64,000 nt of DNA, from IMG/VR virus record IMGVR_UViG_3300043438_000976, positions 36,027-100,026 of that record; one strand, 5' to 3'. The stretch comes from a virus. Both the position numbers and the translations under genes were made by a program. The notes beneath the pieces were generated by a model. That model searched no databases. It was not told where the DNA came from and saw nothing but the letters and a program-made list of their open reading frames with translations. Below are positions 62,479-64,000 of this stretch, piece after piece; position 1 is the stretch's first letter, and every line of letters starts with the position of its first letter.

Positions 62479-63228
62479 TTACCTTACTTTGATGTTTTTA
62501 AATTGTTGTCTTGAAATAACGATTACCCTAATATCTGCACCAAGAAGTTCGAGAGGATTAGGAACTTTGTAACCGAGCGATTCAAACTGAGCCAAAATAC
62601 TAATACATTCTTTAAATTCTGAAGGAGTCATTAGCCATGCTTCAAAATGAATAACGCTGGGCAGTATAGAGAGATTTATTAAAGATTTTAAAAATGAGTA
62701 ATCAACTCCATCTAAATCCATTTTTAAATATGTACTATTCGGTGCAAGATTAAAAATCTCAACTGCGGCATCATTGCATGTTTTTGGATTTGCAATTGGA
62801 ATGTTAACTGTTATATCAGCTTTGGTGGTTGTTCTAATTGAAGAAGTGTTTAATGTATCATCAAGATTTACTGTTAAATGACTTGGAAATTCTTCACGAT
62901 CGATAATTGACATTTCGACTATATCTATATTAGCATCTAATTGTTCTGTTGTCAATAGACTTTTTGCAAGATACAGGTATGTAGGCACAGCATCGATCAG
63001 TATGTGCTTGTTCGGATTTACTGCTTTTTTAACCTGTGCTGATAAAACTCCTAGCCAACATCCTAGATCAACAAAAGTATTGCATGTGTGTGCAGTGTAA
63101 AACTCTCTGATAGTTTCAACTTCTGGATAAGTTGGTATTTTATTATACTCTGTTCGTTGCTGAGAAGCTAATACTTTCTCTAGCCATCCCGGTATATTTT
63201 TTGGTTTTAAGTATTGATCTATTTTCAT
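62479..63228 (-). CDS. FkbM-type methyltransferase, 249 aa
   Basis: TFVDLGCWLGVLSAQVKKAV is motif I (about residues 52-71); NKHILIDAVPTYLYLAKSLL is motif II, and TYLKMDLDGVDYSFLKSLIN is the FkbM D-x-DG segment. Likely transfers a methyl group to a sugar or small molecule. Lies 2 nt before the kinase gene and behind a late-type box. Distinct from the methyltransferase at 33171. Confidence 0.82.
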   Translation of the reverse strand: MKIDQYLKPKNIPGWLEKVLASQQRTEYNKIPTYPEVETIREFYTAHTCNTFVDLGCWLGVLSAQVKKAVNPNKHILIDAVPTYLYLAKSLLTTEQLDANIDIVEMSIIDREEFPSHLTVNLDDTLNTSSIRTTTKADITVNIPIANPKTCNDAAVEIFNLAPNSTYLKMDLDGVDYSFLKSLINLSILPSVIHFEAWLMTPSEFKECISILAQFESLGYKVPNPLELLGADIRVIVISRQQFKNIKVR

Positions 63229-63263
63229 ATTAATTAATGCAAGTATTCACGCATATTGTTTAA

Positions 63264-63271
63264 TATTTATT
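63264..63271 (-). promoter_or_regulatory. Late-type box upstream of FkbM methyltransferase
   Basis: AATAAATA on the minus strand, 36 nt before ATG 63228, overlapping the stop of the GNAT gene; one base from the T4 late consensus. Confidence 0.4.
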
Positions 63272-63728
63272 AGATCATTTTAACCATTTGGTAGAAAGCA
63301 ATATTCATGCCAACTTTTTCTGCTGAAGATAATCGAATTACATTGTTTTTATGTACTTTACTAGAAATAGAATCGCAGTTCATTTTTTTTGCAAGCATTT
63401 CAAAATAATTATGTAACACTGAATAAATGCCGCGTTTCCGGCAATCACTACGTACTGCACTAAGTTCGATCCACAGGCAATTTTTGTGTAGGTATGCTCT
63501 ACTGTAGATTATGGCCCCTACTATAACACCATTCTCTTCTGCATAAATGGCTCCACAATCATTGTCATTCCAACTAGTTCGTGCCATTGCGAACCCGGAA
63601 TCTATCAATTCGGCCATGTGTCTGATAAAAAATGTATAGACTGGACTATTGGCTATTTGTTCAACGTGTAAAATTTCTAGCTCAACGCCGGTCTTATCGA
63701 CTTCTTTATTAAGATAGATTGGCTGCAT
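63270..63728 (-). CDS. GNAT acetyltransferase, 152 aa
   Basis: AIYAEENGVIVGAIIYSRAY and LHKNCLWIELSAVRSDCRKR-GIY give beta 4 and the acetyl-CoA loop (R-x2-G-type: RKRGIYSVL), then NYFEMLAKKMNCDSISSKVH. Ends in a beta strand MNIAFYQMVKMI. Unlike the island's GNAT-like proteins the donor loop is recognisable. Six nt from rpoZ. Acceptor unknown. Confidence 0.8.
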   Translation of the reverse strand: MQPIYLNKEVDKTGVELEILHVEQIANSPVYTFFIRHMAELIDSGFAMARTSWNDNDCGAIYAEENGVIVGAIIYSRAYLHKNCLWIELSAVRSDCRKRGIYSVLHNYFEMLAKKMNCDSISSKVHKNNVIRLSSAEKVGMNIAFYQMVKMI

Positions 63729-63733
63729 GATCT

Positions 63734-63961
63734 TTAATAGTGTTCACTCTTTTTAGGAGGCTTGCGAAGCTTTTCCAAATAATCACGTCCCACTTTACCT
63801 GCTTCAATTTCTCGAAGTGCAGTGACGTTGAATCCGTTATTACAGGTAACCATAGGCATATGCCCACGCTTTAATTCTCTAGCACGAATTGATGCAATCA
63901 ATACTAGATCAAAACGATTACCTACCATCTCTACCGCTGCTTGTGACGTTAAACGTGCCAT
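63734..63961 (-). CDS. rpoZ: RNA polymerase omega subunit homologue
   Basis: 75 residues. MARLTSQAAVEMVGNRFDLV and LIASIRARELKRG align directly with bacterial omega (E. coli begins [20 protein letters not shown]), and VTALREIEAGKVG matches VIALREIEEGLIN. Shorter C-terminal tail than E. coli (91 residues). Omega clamps the beta-prime subunit and in E. coli forms part of one ppGpp site. ATG 63961 follows AAGGAAACAC. A phage omega could alter host polymerase assembly or its alarmone response. Confidence 0.93.
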   Translation of the reverse strand: MARLTSQAAVEMVGNRFDLVLIASIRARELKRGHMPMVTCNNGFNVTALREIEAGKVGRDYLEKLRKPPKKSEHY

Positions 63962-64000
63962 GTGTTTCCTTGAAGTTAAAGTTAAAGTTAAACAGGTTCT

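Noticed and set aside
63970-63993. Three tandem copies of AAGTTA upstream of rpoZ
   Set aside because: Too short and low-complexity to call a regulatory iteron or origin.
1-64000. CRISPR arrays, insertion sequences, integrase or attachment sites
   Set aside because: No regularly spaced identical repeats, transposase or recombinase motifs were seen; the only repeats are coding collagen repeats.

Overview
The window is part of a large tailed-phage genome of the T4-like (contractile-tail) type, A+T-rich, probably infecting a Gram-negative bacterium. Evidence: long tail-fibre and collagen-like adhesin genes; tightly packed genes with ATGA/GTGA/TAATG overlaps; six phage tRNA genes; phage copies of ClpP, UvdE, a polynucleotide-kinase-like enzyme, a QueD-like enzyme and an RNA polymerase omega subunit closest by eye to the proteobacterial one; host-type promoters with exact TTGACA-17-TATAAT spacing; and scattered T4-late-type TATAAATA/AATAAATA boxes. 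Several products have lipoprotein signals, implying a host with an outer membrane. I see no integrase, IS element or CRISPR array.

Layout. (1) 1-14126, minus strand: adhesin/tail-fibre block with two collagen-like proteins, an Ig-like protein, a small fibre protein and a 2161-residue fibre. (2) 14288-26830: a basic plus-strand protein, then minus-strand accessory genes: UvdE, SH3-like and AbrB-like small proteins, QueD-like, a fibre protein, ClpP, a lipoprotein hydrolase, unknown phage proteins, a DUF3307-like membrane protein, GalE and a glycosyltransferase. (3) 26892-30245: exported proteins and lipoproteins plus two adjacent HEVIH metallopeptidase-like paralogues. (4) 30307-32399: two glycosyltransferases. 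(5) 32536-54428: a biosynthetic island of about 22 kb, with a plus-strand operon (35548-50814) flanked by minus-strand genes. It holds four membrane fatty-acid desaturases, a fatty-acid-hydroxylase-like protein, an acyl carrier protein, several GNAT-like acyltransferases, an ATP-grasp ligase, five radical-SAM enzymes (four with a probable N-terminal cobalamin-type domain), a Rieske oxygenase, two PP-loop enzymes, five 2OG-Fe(II) oxygenases and an FkbM-type methyltransferase. (6) 54486-57622: a TROVE/DUF2828-like vWA protein behind a roughly 550-nt untranslated leader with its own consensus promoter, then a tRNA cluster. (7) 57663-63961: QueC-like enzyme, another 2OG oxygenase, a tyrosine phosphatase, small coiled-coil proteins, a ppGpp-hydrolase-like HD protein, a metallophosphoesterase, a P-loop kinase, an FkbM methyltransferase, a GNAT and omega (rpoZ).

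How the genes may work together. The island looks like a phage-encoded pathway that builds or remodels an acyl-containing molecule: an acyl chain on the phage ACP could be desaturated or hydroxylated, transferred by a GNAT-fold enzyme, ligated by ATP-grasp or PP-loop enzymes, and tailored by radical-SAM, Rieske and 2OG enzymes. The product is unknown and this scheme is inference. RpoZ, the ppGpp hydrolase-like protein, ClpP and the Ro-like protein with its leader suggest a second theme of interference with host transcription, stringent response and RNA or protein quality control. The strongest candidates for undescribed biology are the desaturase/radical-SAM/ACP island and the Ro-like gene with its long leader.
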